DNA of 64,000 nucleotides, from the NCBI RefSeq assembly GCF_000144695.1, contig NC_014378.1, positions 1,271,833 through 1,335,832 on the forward strand. The letters are read 5' to 3'. The DNA is from Acetohalobium arabaticum DSM 5501. Its GTDB lineage: Bacteria; Bacillota; Halanaerobiia; Halobacteroidales; Acetohalobiaceae. Position 1 is the stretch's first letter, and each line of letters begins with the position of its first letter. Shown piece by piece: positions 18,092 to 26,339 of the stretch. The notes beneath the pieces are model-generated. The model saw nothing but the letters and a program-made list of their open reading frames with translations. It ran no database searches and was not told the DNA's origin. The position numbers and the translations under genes are program-made.

Positions 18092-18170
18092 GCGTAGCGA
18101 AGAAACTCCATCTAAATCTTATTTTTGATTTAGATGGAAATAAATTGCTACGGTTTTCACCTACCTTTCT
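18092..18170. repeat. left end of a degenerate IS200/IS605-type element
   Basis: CGTAGC...GCTACG encloses ACTCCATCTAAATC and its complement GATTTAGATGG, a subterminal hairpin of the kind used by single-strand transposons. It lies directly upstream of the promoter and of the RHH/tnpB remnant and matches the orphan copies at 16092 and 23224. Confidence 0.6.
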
Positions 18171-18180
18171 AATTTTACTG

Positions 18181-18209
18181 TTGACATTTTGGTTAATATG
18201 ATGTATAAT
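18181..18209 (+). promoter_or_regulatory. consensus sigma-A promoter
   Basis: TTGACA (18181-18186), a 17-base spacer, then TATAAT (18204-18209). Both hexamers are perfect. It drives the small RHH gene at 18234 and the tnpB remnant behind it. Confidence 0.85.
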
Positions 18210-18233
18210 ATGATGTAAGTAGTGATGATAATA

Positions 18234-18362
18234 ATGCAAAGGACTCAAATTTCATTACCACAACCTTTAATTGATAAACTTGATAAAACTGCTAAGAAAA
18301 AGGGTATTTCTCGTTCAGAATTAATTAGATACATTCTTAACTATTACTATGATAAGAGGTGA
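18234..18362 (+). CDS. small ribbon-helix-helix (CopG/Arc-like) protein
   Basis: A 42-residue protein, MQRTQISLPQPLIDKLDKTA then KKKGISRSELIRYILNYYYD. It has the RHH layout: a short beta strand (TQISLP), a helix with leucines, then GISRSELIR, the classic second-helix start. It is probably a DNA-binding repressor. It sits between a perfect promoter and tnpB, and its TGA overlaps the upstream part of the tnpB frame, so it may control expression of the element. ATG at 18234 is assumed; two in-frame starts lie 9 and 12 bases upstream with no clear ribosome site. Confidence 0.72.
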   Translation: MQRTQISLPQPLIDKLDKTAKKKGISRSELIRYILNYYYDKR

Positions 18363-18367
18363 TTAAA

Positions 18368-19034
18368 TTGAGTAACAAACATCATATTACAGTCCACCAT
18401 ATTAAACTATTTAAGCTAACTAAGACCAAGCGAAAACAGTTAAATAATTTACTTAAAGATTGGAATAAAGCTATTCGTTCAGCACTTAAAATAGTTAAAC
18501 ATTGGGATTTTACTACTTATACTAAATCACATAAACAGACTTACAGAGTATTAAGACATAACTTTAACCTCCCTTCCCAAGTAGCTGTTGAAGCTAATCG
18601 TAAAGCAGTAGAAACTTACAAATCTGCTAGTGAAAAATACCGTAATAATGTTCAATTCCATAGCCAAGTGCCGGTTTCTTTAGTTAATGAAAAAGGATTT
18701 GAATTGATTAATAATGACAGTCGCTATATTGCTAAAATTCCAATCAAAGGCAGGAAGTCAATCTATTGCCCTTTATCCTTTGGAGAATATCAACTTAATA
18801 AAATAGAAAATCCTAAATATAAACTAAAAACTGCTAAATTATATAAATATAATAATGAATGGTATATCGACTTAATTATGGAATATGAACAACCCAAAAG
18901 AGAAACTGACACTATTTTAGGTATTGATTTAGGCATTGTTAAGTTAGCTACTTAATGAGTTTGCATGCCCTAATGGACATAAGTTAAATGCTGATTATAA
19001 TGCTTCGGTTAATATTGCCAAAAGAGCTATTTAA
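18368..19034 (+). pseudogene. tnpB: degenerate TnpB (IS200/IS605-type), internally deleted
   Basis: The frame opens at a TTG (18368) six bases behind GAGGTG and reads a TnpB N-terminal half (NKHHITVHHIKLFKLTKTK...) up to the RuvC-I motif GIDLGIVKLAT, then hits TAA. One base later another frame reads EFACPNGHKLNADYNASVNI and then AKRAI, the normal TnpB C-terminal zinc-finger/RuvC-III end. About 130-150 residues containing RuvC-II and the first half of the zinc finger are gone, so the nuclease is dead. It is of a different TnpB type from the intact copies at 33 and 55 kb, since it keeps a Cys-containing finger. Confidence 0.85.
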
Positions 19035-19258
19035 AAATAGTATACGAGGTAACTCGTAGCCCCTGTTGTCTTTACAGTAGGGATGGGCGTAATCTTGTCA
19101 GGCGAACCCGTAACTTTCTTAATCGTGAATCACCAATTTGTGCGATTAAGAAGGTGCAAAACTTGCTAATAGAGTATGCTGAGCATACTTGAAGTTAGCA
19201 AGCTCCATCCGACGCGAAGCTAGTGCCATTGGTGCAAATCCTTAGTTTAATTTGGGTG
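19035..19258 (+). repeat. right end of the degenerate element, possible omega-RNA scaffold
   Basis: Non-coding, more GC-rich, and full of hairpins: CTTAATCG...CGATTAAG at ~19117-19150, and CTTGCTAA...TTAGCAAG around an inner AGTATGC/GCATACT at ~19163-19202, then CTCCATCC...GGGTGGAG to 19258. In TnpB elements this zone encodes the guide RNA scaffold. With TnpB broken it is presumably a relic. Confidence 0.5.
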
Positions 19259-19340
19259 GAGAAGCTGACATCTTTTCTCTCCTTAATAAATTCTTATCTT
19301 ATAAAAAATCCCATGACTATTCTGCCATGGAATTAATTAA

Positions 19341-19740
19341 TCATACTTCAATTATCTCCTTAAAGCCTTCATCTTCAGTCGGTTCTTTAAATTTAGCAGC
19401 CATTCGCTCAATGACCGGTTCCATTAATTCATACTCTTTTTGGGATATTTCTCGACATCTTTTAAGACAGTTCTCTTTATCAGTCTTAATCCAGATTCCA
19501 GTTACTTCATAACCATACTCATTGCCTAAATCAATTACTTTAGCCGCCGCTCTTTAGTCACATTAGTCTCATCAATATATAGCTTAACAGCCTGTTCCAA
19601 CAGCTCTTTTAAAAAGATTCCTCTAATCCACCAGAGTAAGTCTTCACCTTCATTCCAGAATCTCTGTCCATACACCTTCTTCCGCATTTTCTTCAATCCA
19701 GGTAGACTTACCGCTGCACGGCAGTCCGATTGGATTCTCT
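19341..19740 (-). pseudogene. broken P-loop polynucleotide-kinase-like gene
   Basis: Three reading frames together spell one AAA-type kinase: IGLPCSGKSTWIEEN (Walker A) near 19730, then YGQRFWNEGEDLLWWIRGIF and LYIDETNVTKERR, then VIDLGNEYGYEVTGIWIKTD to MAAKFKEPTEDEGF, ending at the TGA at 19341. At least two frameshifts and a missing start codon make it a pseudogene. It lies between the transposon remnant and queT, and its 5' end abuts the queT stop. Confidence 0.78.
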
Positions 19741-20212
19741 AAGTACTAAATATGCTTCCTACTTTCTCCATAGTTATACTAATTGCAGGTACACCTATAA
19801 CATATACAGATATTAACTCTCCTATTCCCACATAAAAACTTGTACTCCAATAAGGAAGCTGCAGGGTAATATTTAAAATTAATCCCACTCCTAAAGCATT
19901 GATTATTACTGGATAGATACCGGCCTCCCAGATATTTCTAGCTCTAGCTGTCAATAAACCGGCAACTAATGTTAAGGCACTGCCTCCAATAATATCAATC
20001 AATCCTAAACCGCCAAATATATTGGCAAACATACAGCCGATCCATAATCCAACAGCCGCCCAGCTGCCCAAAAAGAAAGGTAACAGAGTTAAAGCTTCAG
20101 CTATTCTCACCTGGATTGCTCCATAACTGATAGGTGCCAAAAGAATTGTTAAGACTGCATATAAGGCTGCTACTCCAGCTATTTTAGTAATTAACTTGCT
20201 ATTAATCTTCAT
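19739..20212 (-). CDS. queT: QueT-family queuosine precursor transporter (ECF S component)
   Basis: 157 residues with five to six membrane helices. The N-terminal KIAGVAALYAVLTILLAPISY, then GAIQVRIAEALTLLPFF and GCMFANIFGGLGLIDIIGGS, are the QueT signature. It is the substrate-binding S unit for a queuosine precursor and needs a shared ECF module encoded elsewhere. I looked for a preQ1 riboswitch in the 200 bases upstream and could not support one. The gene end touches a decayed kinase. Confidence 0.88.
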   Translation of the reverse strand: MKINSKLITKIAGVAALYAVLTILLAPISYGAIQVRIAEALTLLPFFLGSWAAVGLWIGCMFANIFGGLGLIDIIGGSALTLVAGLLTARARNIWEAGIYPVIINALGVGLILNITLQLPYWSTSFYVGIGELISVYVIGVPAISITMEKVGSIFST

Positions 20213-20423
20213 TTTATCACCTCATTAATCTATAATTATTCTCTACCAATATTTCTATAGCTATTCCAGTAATAATCTGTCCCATATTATACCGCTACTT
20301 TCCTCCTCCCTGAAATTTGTTCTAATATAACTTCTCCTTCATTATACTAAATTCACCTAGAAAATTAAACATTATGTATGCTTATTATTTTAAAAAGTCA
20401 ACTTTTAATCTTCAATAATCAAA

Positions 20424-20461
20424 AAAAGAGCTGGATTTTAATTTAACTACCAGCTCTTTTT
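20424..20461 (-). terminator. Rho-independent terminator overlapping the aminotransferase stop
   Basis: On the minus strand AAAAAGAGCTGG pairs with CCAGCTCTTTTTTT. The last codons of the aminotransferase gene (stop at 20443) form the upstream arm. Confidence 0.85.
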
Positions 20462-21531
20462 AATTCCTGTAAAAATTTTTGATTTTCTTCTGGTTTTCCT
20501 ATTGAAACCCTAATTCCTTTATCACAATTCCACCTGCTACCTGAAGCTACCATAACCCCATTCTGTAATAATTCGTTAGTAATTTCATCAGCAGGATAAG
20601 AAGTACGGAAAAACACAAAGTTAGTATAAGAAGGAAGAACCTGATAGTTCATCTTTTTCAATTCAGAAATTAAGTATTCCTTACTATCATTTATTTTATT
20701 AACAGCTTTTTTAAAATAACTGTCGTCTTTTAAAACAGCTTTAGCACCTGCAATTGCTGCTTTATTAGCATTAAATGGTTGACTAGCCTGCTTAATTGCC
20801 CTTATTATCTCTTGATCCGCCAGAGCATAGCCAAGTCTAAGCCCAGCCATACCATAAGCTTTAGAAAAAGTCCGAACTAAAATGATATTCTCCCCTTCTT
20901 TAACCGTAGCAGTAGTATCAGGTAATTCTTCGGCATCAGTAAATTCATAATAGGCTTCATCAACTATTATCCAGACATCTTCTGGAACTTGATCCAGAAA
21001 GTATTTAAATTCACTATCTTTAATAATCGTACCAGTAGGATTATGAGGATTACAAAGCCAGATTAATTTAGTCTCTGGAGTTATTTTATCCAACATGACT
21101 TCTACATTTATTTTATCAGAAACTAAAGGAGCCTTTTTTACTACTGCTCCTAATGACCTAGATAAATCTTCATATAAGCCATAGGTCGATTCAGGAATAA
21201 TTACTTCATTCCCCTTTTGAATAAATATCTTACTCAGTATTTCCAAAATTCCTACCGCACCGTGTGACAGAGCAATATTTTTCTTTGCAAAACCAAGCCT
21301 TTCTCCAATTAATTCCTTTAATTCTATGTAATCTGCATCTGCATAATAATTTAAGTTTTCAAATTCGTTCTTTATAGCACTTAAACAGTTCGGATAGGGA
21401 GCATATGGATTTTCATTAAAACATAACTTTGCTACTTTATCCAAACCATATTCTTCTTTAATCTCCTTTATTGTTTTACCGTGTGCATAGGGAGATACAT
21501 TCTTTATAGTCTCCCGAATTTCATCTACCAT
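20443..21531 (-). CDS. HisC-like PLP-dependent aminotransferase (class I/II)
   Basis: 362 residues, the length of histidinol-phosphate aminotransferases. Motifs: NENPYAPYPN near residue 40, WLCNPHNPTG near 155, DEAYYEF near 195 and the PLP lysine in TFSKAYGMAGLRLGYA near 225. No other his genes are nearby. It lies 18 bases downstream of a ThDP-dependent decarboxylase gene in the same operon, which argues for an amino-acid transamination-decarboxylation route instead of histidine synthesis. Substrate unknown. Confidence 0.85.
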   Translation of the reverse strand: MVDEIRETIKNVSPYAHGKTIKEIKEEYGLDKVAKLCFNENPYAPYPNCLSAIKNEFENLNYYADADYIELKELIGERLGFAKKNIALSHGAVGILEILSKIFIQKGNEVIIPESTYGLYEDLSRSLGAVVKKAPLVSDKINVEVMLDKITPETKLIWLCNPHNPTGTIIKDSEFKYFLDQVPEDVWIIVDEAYYEFTDAEELPDTTATVKEGENIILVRTFSKAYGMAGLRLGYALADQEIIRAIKQASQPFNANKAAIAGAKAVLKDDSYFKKAVNKINDSKEYLISELKKMNYQVLPSYTNFVFFRTSYPADEITNELLQNGVMVASGSRWNCDKGIRVSIGKPEENQKFLQELKRAGS

Positions 21532-21549
21532 TAATCTTATCCTCCTTTC

Positions 21550-23175
21550 TTATTTAGCCTTAATTTCAATAATCTCAGGTTTAGGTTTTGCTAATGCATC
21601 TTCCAAAACCGTCTTCAGTTCAGAAGAATTAGTAACCGAAGAAAAAGAAAATTCATAACTTCGAGCTAAATCTTCTAAATTCGGATTCTTATGATTTACT
21701 GCAATAGTTTCATTAGGATGACGTAATTCTTCATTTCTTCTAATTTCTCCAAAACCATCGTTATTCCAAATAATAATAGGTAAAGAAAATTGATGTTCAA
21801 GAAGTACCCCCAATTCCTGCATTGTAAATTGGAATCCACCGTCTCCTGTTAAAGCTACAACATCCTTATTAGGATTAGCAAACTTAGCTCCTGCCGCAGC
21901 AGGTAAGGCATACCCTAAGGTTCCATATCCTACAGGATGTAGGAATGTCCGCGGGCTATAGGCTGGATATTCACTGCGGGCTACATAAGCAGGTGAAGTC
22001 ATATCTGTTACTAGAACGCCACCTTCCGGAACGGCTTCTCTGATAACATTCAGCATATCCAAAGTAAAATCTAATTCCTTCTCATCTATCCCCCTATGTT
22101 CAACCAATTCCTCTTTACTGTGTCCTAACTCTTCTAGTTTTAATTGATTATTACTATTCTCTTTGAAATCAAGTCTATCAATTACCTCACTTAGTATCCG
22201 CTGAGCATCCCCACGCAGAGAAATATCAGCAGCAAAATTTCTCTGAAAGTTACCTGGATCCATATCAATTTGAATCAGTATACCTTCAATCTTTAGTTCA
22301 GTACCTTCTAGATCCGTTGGAGCAAGTTCAGTACCGACAGCCAGCACACAGTCAGCATTCTTGATTCTTTTTTGAATACTATCAAATTTTATACTAGCCC
22401 CTAGACATAAGAGATGTTCTTCAGAAATAACCCCTTTTCCAGCAATAGTCTGGACTAGAGGTATCTCCAATTCTTCAACTAATTTCCTTAATTCTTCTGT
22501 AGACTGACTACTACCTCCGCCAGCAATAATCATCGGTCTGTCAGCTTCCTGCAGTAGATTCGCAGCAGATTCAATTTTATTATCCTGATTTAAATCCTCC
22601 CAAGGATCATAGGAAATATAATTATTCATTATCGATGATTCTACTTTAGATATAGGTGCTTGTAATATATCCAAAGGAATTTCTACATGCACAGGGCCCG
22701 GTCGTCCAGTCATTGCTAAATGATAAGCCTCTTCAATACTTGATCTGATCTTATCTTTATGCATTACTCTCTTGCTCTCCTTAGCTACACTTTTTGTTAA
22801 ATAGGTTGAATTCTTAAGCTCATGAAGAGATCCTGTTCCCTGATCTAAAACCGAAGTAGGTAACTGACTGGAAATCACCACCATAGGAACTGAATCAGCC
22901 ATTGCCTGCCCCATAGGAGTAATTATGTTTGTTATTCCTGGCCCAGAAATAACTAAACATACTCCTGGTTTTTCATTAGTCCGGGCATATCCATCAGCCA
23001 TAAAACCGGCTCCCTGTTCATGTCTTGCCGTGACATGTTCTAAATCGCTTGAAAGAAGTGAATCATAGACATCAAGATTATGGATTCCGGGAATCCCAAA
23101 TATCGTTTCCACCTGGAGCTTTTCTAAGGCCTTTACAACTAGATCAGCTCCAATCTGATTTATCTCCTTTTCCAT
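21550..23175 (-). CDS. ThDP-dependent 2-oxoacid decarboxylase/acetolactate synthase family
   Basis: 541 residues with the three-domain ThDP architecture. The activating glutamate is in TARHEQGAGFMADGYAR near residue 55, the central domain carries MIIAGGGSSQ, and the ThDP motif is GDGGFQFTMQELGVLLE to IIWNNDGFGE. The sequence recalls AruI-type 2-oxoacid decarboxylases as much as IlvB. GGAGG stands eight bases before the ATG at 23175, so the six codons further up are not used. With the aminotransferase downstream it would act on the keto acid produced by transamination. No small ALS subunit is present, which weighs against a biosynthetic acetolactate synthase. Confidence 0.82.
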   Translation of the reverse strand: MEKEINQIGADLVVKALEKLQVETIFGIPGIHNLDVYDSLLSSDLEHVTARHEQGAGFMADGYARTNEKPGVCLVISGPGITNIITPMGQAMADSVPMVVISSQLPTSVLDQGTGSLHELKNSTYLTKSVAKESKRVMHKDKIRSSIEEAYHLAMTGRPGPVHVEIPLDILQAPISKVESSIMNNYISYDPWEDLNQDNKIESAANLLQEADRPMIIAGGGSSQSTEELRKLVEELEIPLVQTIAGKGVISEEHLLCLGASIKFDSIQKRIKNADCVLAVGTELAPTDLEGTELKIEGILIQIDMDPGNFQRNFAADISLRGDAQRILSEVIDRLDFKENSNNQLKLEELGHSKEELVEHRGIDEKELDFTLDMLNVIREAVPEGGVLVTDMTSPAYVARSEYPAYSPRTFLHPVGYGTLGYALPAAAGAKFANPNKDVVALTGDGGFQFTMQELGVLLEHQFSLPIIIWNNDGFGEIRRNEELRHPNETIAVNHKNPNLEDLARSYEFSFSSVTNSSELKTVLEDALAKPKPEIIEIKAK

Positions 23176-23223
23176 TATAGCACCCTCCATCATATACTTT
23201 TCAATTTATCTAAAATCTCCAAA

Positions 23224-23318
23224 GAAAACTCCATCTAAACTACTGTATTAGGTGGAGTTGAATTTGGCAGGTATTTGTAGGTGTTTAACCTACAAATATC
23301 TAAGATAATGTGATATAT
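23224..23318. repeat. paired-hairpin element, third copy
   Basis: CCAAAGAAAACTCCATCTAA pairs with a segment ending GGTGGAGTTGAATTTGG, and a second hairpin (TATTTGTAGGT with ACCTACAAATA) follows. Same two-hairpin plan and same core as 16092 and 18092. No transposase gene is attached. Confidence 0.58.
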
Positions 23319-23398
23319 TAACTATAGTTCAAAGTTAGAAAATAGTAATGTCAACTCACCATCAAATGAAAATTCATCAAATTATCATTAAATTAAGT

Positions 23399-24328
23399 TT
23401 AATTATTTACTTTATTCTTTAGAACCTCAAAAGCTTGTTTACCATTCTTGGCCTTTACTCCCTTAAGCCAATCTTTTACCACATCTAAATTATTTTTAAC
23501 CCATCTCTGCGCTACTCTTTCAGGTTCTTGATCCTTATAACCAATATAATAGATCCACTCATTACTCATGTCAGTAGTTGTTTTAAATTGGGTTAAAAAC
23601 TTATGAACCTGAGGACGGTCCTGTTTGAAACCAACTCTAGTAATAGTATCTACCCAGGATTCAGCATTAACCCAAATGTTTTTAGGATCTTTAAGATACT
23701 TTATATCCATTACATAATTCATCCAATGAGGTTTCCAAGCAAGAGTAGCAATCCAGTCTCCTTTTTTTACTGCTCTTTTCATGTTTGCTATCATAGCAGT
23801 TTGGCTTGAATTTACCAGCTTCCAATCCCCCAAACCATATATATCATTCTTAATAGCTTTTTTCATTGCTTTTGTAAACTTCCAACCAATAGGACCAGCG
23901 TATATTTTATGGTCAAATTTTTCTGCATATTTATCTAAATCAGTAAATGACCTTACTCCTGCCTCCCAAACATATTTAGGTACTCCTAATGTATATAATC
24001 CTTCATCAAGATTTGTTTTCACTATTTTAAATTGACCTTTTAACTCATCACGAGTTGGTTTATCAGAAGGCATCCAGCTCCCTAAAAAGACATCTATTTC
24101 TTTGTCGACCATTCTATTATAAATAATAACATTTTTAACTGTTTTAATCTCTACTTCATAACCTATATTTTCAAGGATATGTTCTACTACTGCATCCTTC
24201 CCCCATATACCCGGCCAATCAGCTTCTCCAAACACAATAGGTTCTTCAGGATTACTAGCTGCAACAGGAGCCGCAAAGATAGTTACTAACATCATTAATA
24301 TAATAAGGTTTACAACTAACTTTTTCAT
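23399..24328 (-). CDS. ProX/OpuAC-type betaine/choline substrate-binding protein
   Basis: 309 residues with a signal peptide (cleavage likely after APVAA) and the OpuAC fold: EADWPGIWGKDAVVEHILEN near the mature N terminus, LGSWMPSDKPTRDE, and WKPHWMNYVMDIKYL, whose tryptophans could build the aromatic cage for a quaternary ammonium group. There is no lipobox, so it would be free in the periplasm, as in a double-membrane cell. No permease or ATPase gene is adjacent; it is an orphan or works with a distant ABC transporter. It would supply betaine or choline as osmolyte or methyl donor. Confidence 0.87.
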   Translation of the reverse strand: MKKLVVNLIILMMLVTIFAAPVAASNPEEPIVFGEADWPGIWGKDAVVEHILENIGYEVEIKTVKNVIIYNRMVDKEIDVFLGSWMPSDKPTRDELKGQFKIVKTNLDEGLYTLGVPKYVWEAGVRSFTDLDKYAEKFDHKIYAGPIGWKFTKAMKKAIKNDIYGLGDWKLVNSSQTAMIANMKRAVKKGDWIATLAWKPHWMNYVMDIKYLKDPKNIWVNAESWVDTITRVGFKQDRPQVHKFLTQFKTTTDMSNEWIYYIGYKDQEPERVAQRWVKNNLDVVKDWLKGVKAKNGKQAFEVLKNKVNN

Positions 24329-24701
24329 TTTTTATTCCTCCTTCTAACTAAAGGTAAAGAAAATTAAGTAAATTTATAATCATAGTAATATTCTTTATAC
24401 TTAACTTAAGCTTGATTATAATAAATTCTACTTAACTATATTAGAGTATCACCACCTTTATTTTTCCTCTGCCTAATATGGGAAAATATAGTTATTCAGT
24501 AACTTACGGTATAGTATTATAATAATAATATTGAAGTTTGTCAAACTATGAATGGAATTTAAGGTTTATTATTCTAAATAATCTTTAATTAGCTTTACTT
24601 TATAAATTATTTTACTTTTTTCCTTCAAGATGCTCAGTAATAAGTCCTATATTATCTAATTATATAAATTCTTTATCACAAACAATCACTACATTAATTA
24701 T
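24329..24701. other. AT-rich intergenic stretch, nothing identified
   Basis: About 370 bases upstream of the binding-protein gene. It must hold that gene's promoter, but I see no confident -35/-10 pair, hairpin or frame with a ribosome site. Confidence 0.5.
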
Positions 24702-24941
24702 TTACTCTTCTTCTCTAGCATCCTCTATCTTTTTAAATACTTCACTACATTCGCATTGATACTTCACTAAATGAAATCTGTCATTAATCACCTGAATCGG
24801 CGGCAGTAGTTTCCAGCTCCCATAGCTTTCTTTACAGTTTGGACATTCTACATTAAGTTGGTAAAGTATAACTTTAGTAGTTACATCAGCAGTTTCATTC
24901 CATACTCTCTTGGCTTTCTTAAGTTCTTTAAATTCATTCAC
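24702..24941 (-). CDS. small zinc-ribbon-like protein
   Basis: 79 residues with VECPNCKESYGSW and, later, YQCECSEVF, giving a CxxC...CxC set that could bind one zinc. Flanking segments are charged and helical. It lies just downstream of tRNA-Gln on the same strand, after a terminator. Family not recognised. Confidence 0.6.
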   Translation of the reverse strand: MNEFKELKKAKRVWNETADVTTKVILYQLNVECPNCKESYGSWKLLPPIQVINDRFHLVKYQCECSEVFKKIEDAREEE

Positions 24942-24971
24942 TACTTTTTCCTCCAGACTTTAGCCAAAAAT

Positions 24972-24999
24972 ATAAAACACACTCTCTCGAGTGTTTTGA
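24972..24999 (-). terminator. terminator behind tRNA-Gln
   Basis: On the minus strand AAAACACTC pairs with GAGTGTGTTTT around GAGA, followed by ATATTTTTGG. It begins a few bases after the tRNA CCA end. Confidence 0.7.
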
Positions 25000-25003
25000 T
25001 TGA

Positions 25004-25077
25004 TGGCTGGCGAGGCAGGATTCGAACCTGCACTCTAAGGATCAAAACCTCATATGCTACCATTACATTACTCGCCA
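25004..25077 (-). tRNA. tRNA-Gln (anticodon TTG)
   Basis: Acceptor TGGCGAG pairs with CTCGCCA, followed by discriminator G and an encoded CCA. The D arm is ATG...CAT around TAATGGTAG, the anticodon arm TGAGG/CCTTA holds the loop TTTTGAT with anticodon TTG, and the T arm is GCAGG TTCGAAT CCTGC. All arms are present, 74 bases with CCA. Confidence 0.95.
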
Positions 25078-25153
25078 GCATAAAATTTGATTTTTAATCT
25101 TTCTATTAATATAATGCCAAAGTCACTGGATTAATATACATTTTTGCCCTTAT

Positions 25154-25186
25154 AATTTAGGTAACCCATCATGGGTTACCTAAATT
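25154..25186. terminator. perfect 15-bp hairpin, probable terminator
   Basis: AATTTAGGTAACCCA, loop TCA, then the exact complement. It lies between the tRNA and the stop of the acidic protein gene at 25203. The following T-run is weak on both strands. Confidence 0.6.
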
Positions 25187-25202
25187 ATTTTAAACTTGTT
25201 TA

Positions 25203-25571
25203 TTATTCTTCATCATTTTCCGCTCCATTTAGCTTTTCAGCCAGTTCTTCTCTGGATTTTTCAATTGTATCCTTAAGAGCATCTTGGCCTATTGCTCCAG
25301 CCTCATCAGACGGCGAACCCATATGCACTTTATCACTGAAGCGCCCTACCTGCTGAGCAACATCTGATTTGAAATCACCTATAAACTCATCATCAGCCTC
25401 AGTATTAGGAAACTGTACCTGCCCCATTTCAACATTTTCTGTATCATCATCGCCATTAACTATACCTTCTAGATTCTCTTCTATTATATTTTCTAATCTA
25501 TCAAAATTATCCTCATCTTCAATGCCCTCATCTCTTTTATCTACTTCTTTATCTTCATGCTCTTCTTTCAC
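25203..25571 (-). CDS. acidic protein of unknown function
   Basis: 122 residues, strongly acidic (stretches such as DEGIEDEDNFDRLENIIEEN), with no hydrophobic segment. The middle has QVQFPNTEADDEFIGDFKSD. A GTG start at 25571 lies behind GGAGGTG with wide spacing. It follows the muramidase gene by about 50 bases on the same strand and may be co-expressed. No family recognised; the acidity suits a salt-in halophile. Confidence 0.6.
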   Translation of the reverse strand: MKEEHEDKEVDKRDEGIEDEDNFDRLENIIEENLEGIVNGDDDTENVEMGQVQFPNTEADDEFIGDFKSDVAQQVGRFSDKVHMGSPSDEAGAIGQDALKDTIEKSREELAEKLNGAENDEE

Positions 25572-25624
25572 TTTATATATTCACCTCCGTAAGTTTAGTC
25601 TGTGAAAAGTAACAAAAAATAATG

Positions 25625-26152
25625 TTAGGACTTTCTGCTATCTATATCAAGTTCTACTCTCCTTAGCCAACCTCTGATAAACTTCTGCTGTGATGCATCA
25701 TTTTTGACTATATTAATATATTTCTTAGCTTGTAATATATTTAACAGCTTAAATAAATCACTATTATGCTCAAAATTATTAACTGCTTCTAAAGTCCGCT
25801 GGCCGATAATTCCATCTACTGCTATTTCCTTATCAGCAAGCAGATTATAAGCCTTTTGTAGATGCTTATTGGCTGTTTTAGCTCCCATATTGACCGCCTG
25901 TTCAAAAACTTCAGTAGCTATTCTTTCATCTTCTATCCAGCTGTAGAGATGATTAGCCCAGAACTCACGATAATATATCTCTTTTGCTTTCTCTAACTCT
26001 AAATCCTTCATTTCTCCCTCGTGACCATAATCACGAGCAAGCTTTTCAGTAATTCCGTATTTAGTTTTGCCTCCGTGATCTTTCTGCTCATCACTATATC
26101 CACCTTCATAGTCTAAAATTTTCTTAAAGGCACGTTCAAACTCATCATCCAT
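25625..26152 (-). CDS. GH108-type N-acetylmuramidase with peptidoglycan-binding domain
   Basis: 175 residues. The N-terminal half has the GH108 signature: FKKILDYEGGYSDEQKDHGG, with the catalytic glutamate in EGGY, then KTKYGITEKLARDYG. The C-terminal half carries DGIIGQRTLEAVNNF, the peptidoglycan-binding (PG_binding_3) motif. No signal peptide, so release would need a holin or lysis, as for phage endolysins. The only obvious phage-like gene here, so it may be a domesticated lysin used in sporulation or mother-cell lysis. Confidence 0.87.
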   Translation of the reverse strand: MDDEFERAFKKILDYEGGYSDEQKDHGGKTKYGITEKLARDYGHEGEMKDLELEKAKEIYYREFWANHLYSWIEDERIATEVFEQAVNMGAKTANKHLQKAYNLLADKEIAVDGIIGQRTLEAVNNFEHNSDLFKLLNILQAKKYINIVKNDASQQKFIRGWLRRVELDIDSRKS

Positions 26153-26255
26153 TATTTACTCCCCACCTCCAGTGTCTAATCACTTTACAATATAATATGA
26201 TTTCAATCATTAAAATGATAATTCCAAAATTAAGCCCTATATCATACTATATATT

Positions 26256-26328
26256 AGAATTATCTATCCCTAAACAATTAAAAAAGCATCTAAAAGAGGA
26301 ATACTCTATTACTAATAAATTCTTATCT
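26256..26328 (+). mobile_element. short TnpB relic related to the intact copies
   Basis: The plus strand reads LSIPKQLKKHLKEEYSITNK then FL, differing at one residue from residues 135-155 of the TnpB at 53863. No other part of that transposon is present around it. It lies between the muramidase and DUF421 genes. Confidence 0.8.
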
Positions 26329-26339
26329 AGTAAACAAAA

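Noticed and set aside
20213..20400. preQ1 riboswitch upstream of queT
   Set aside because: The queT leader was read on the minus strand; no preQ1-I type hairpin plus A-rich tail or other known preQ1 pattern could be aligned.
25203..26152. prophage remnant around the muramidase
   Set aside because: Only one lysin-like gene and an acidic protein are seen; no capsid, tail, integrase or att repeats.
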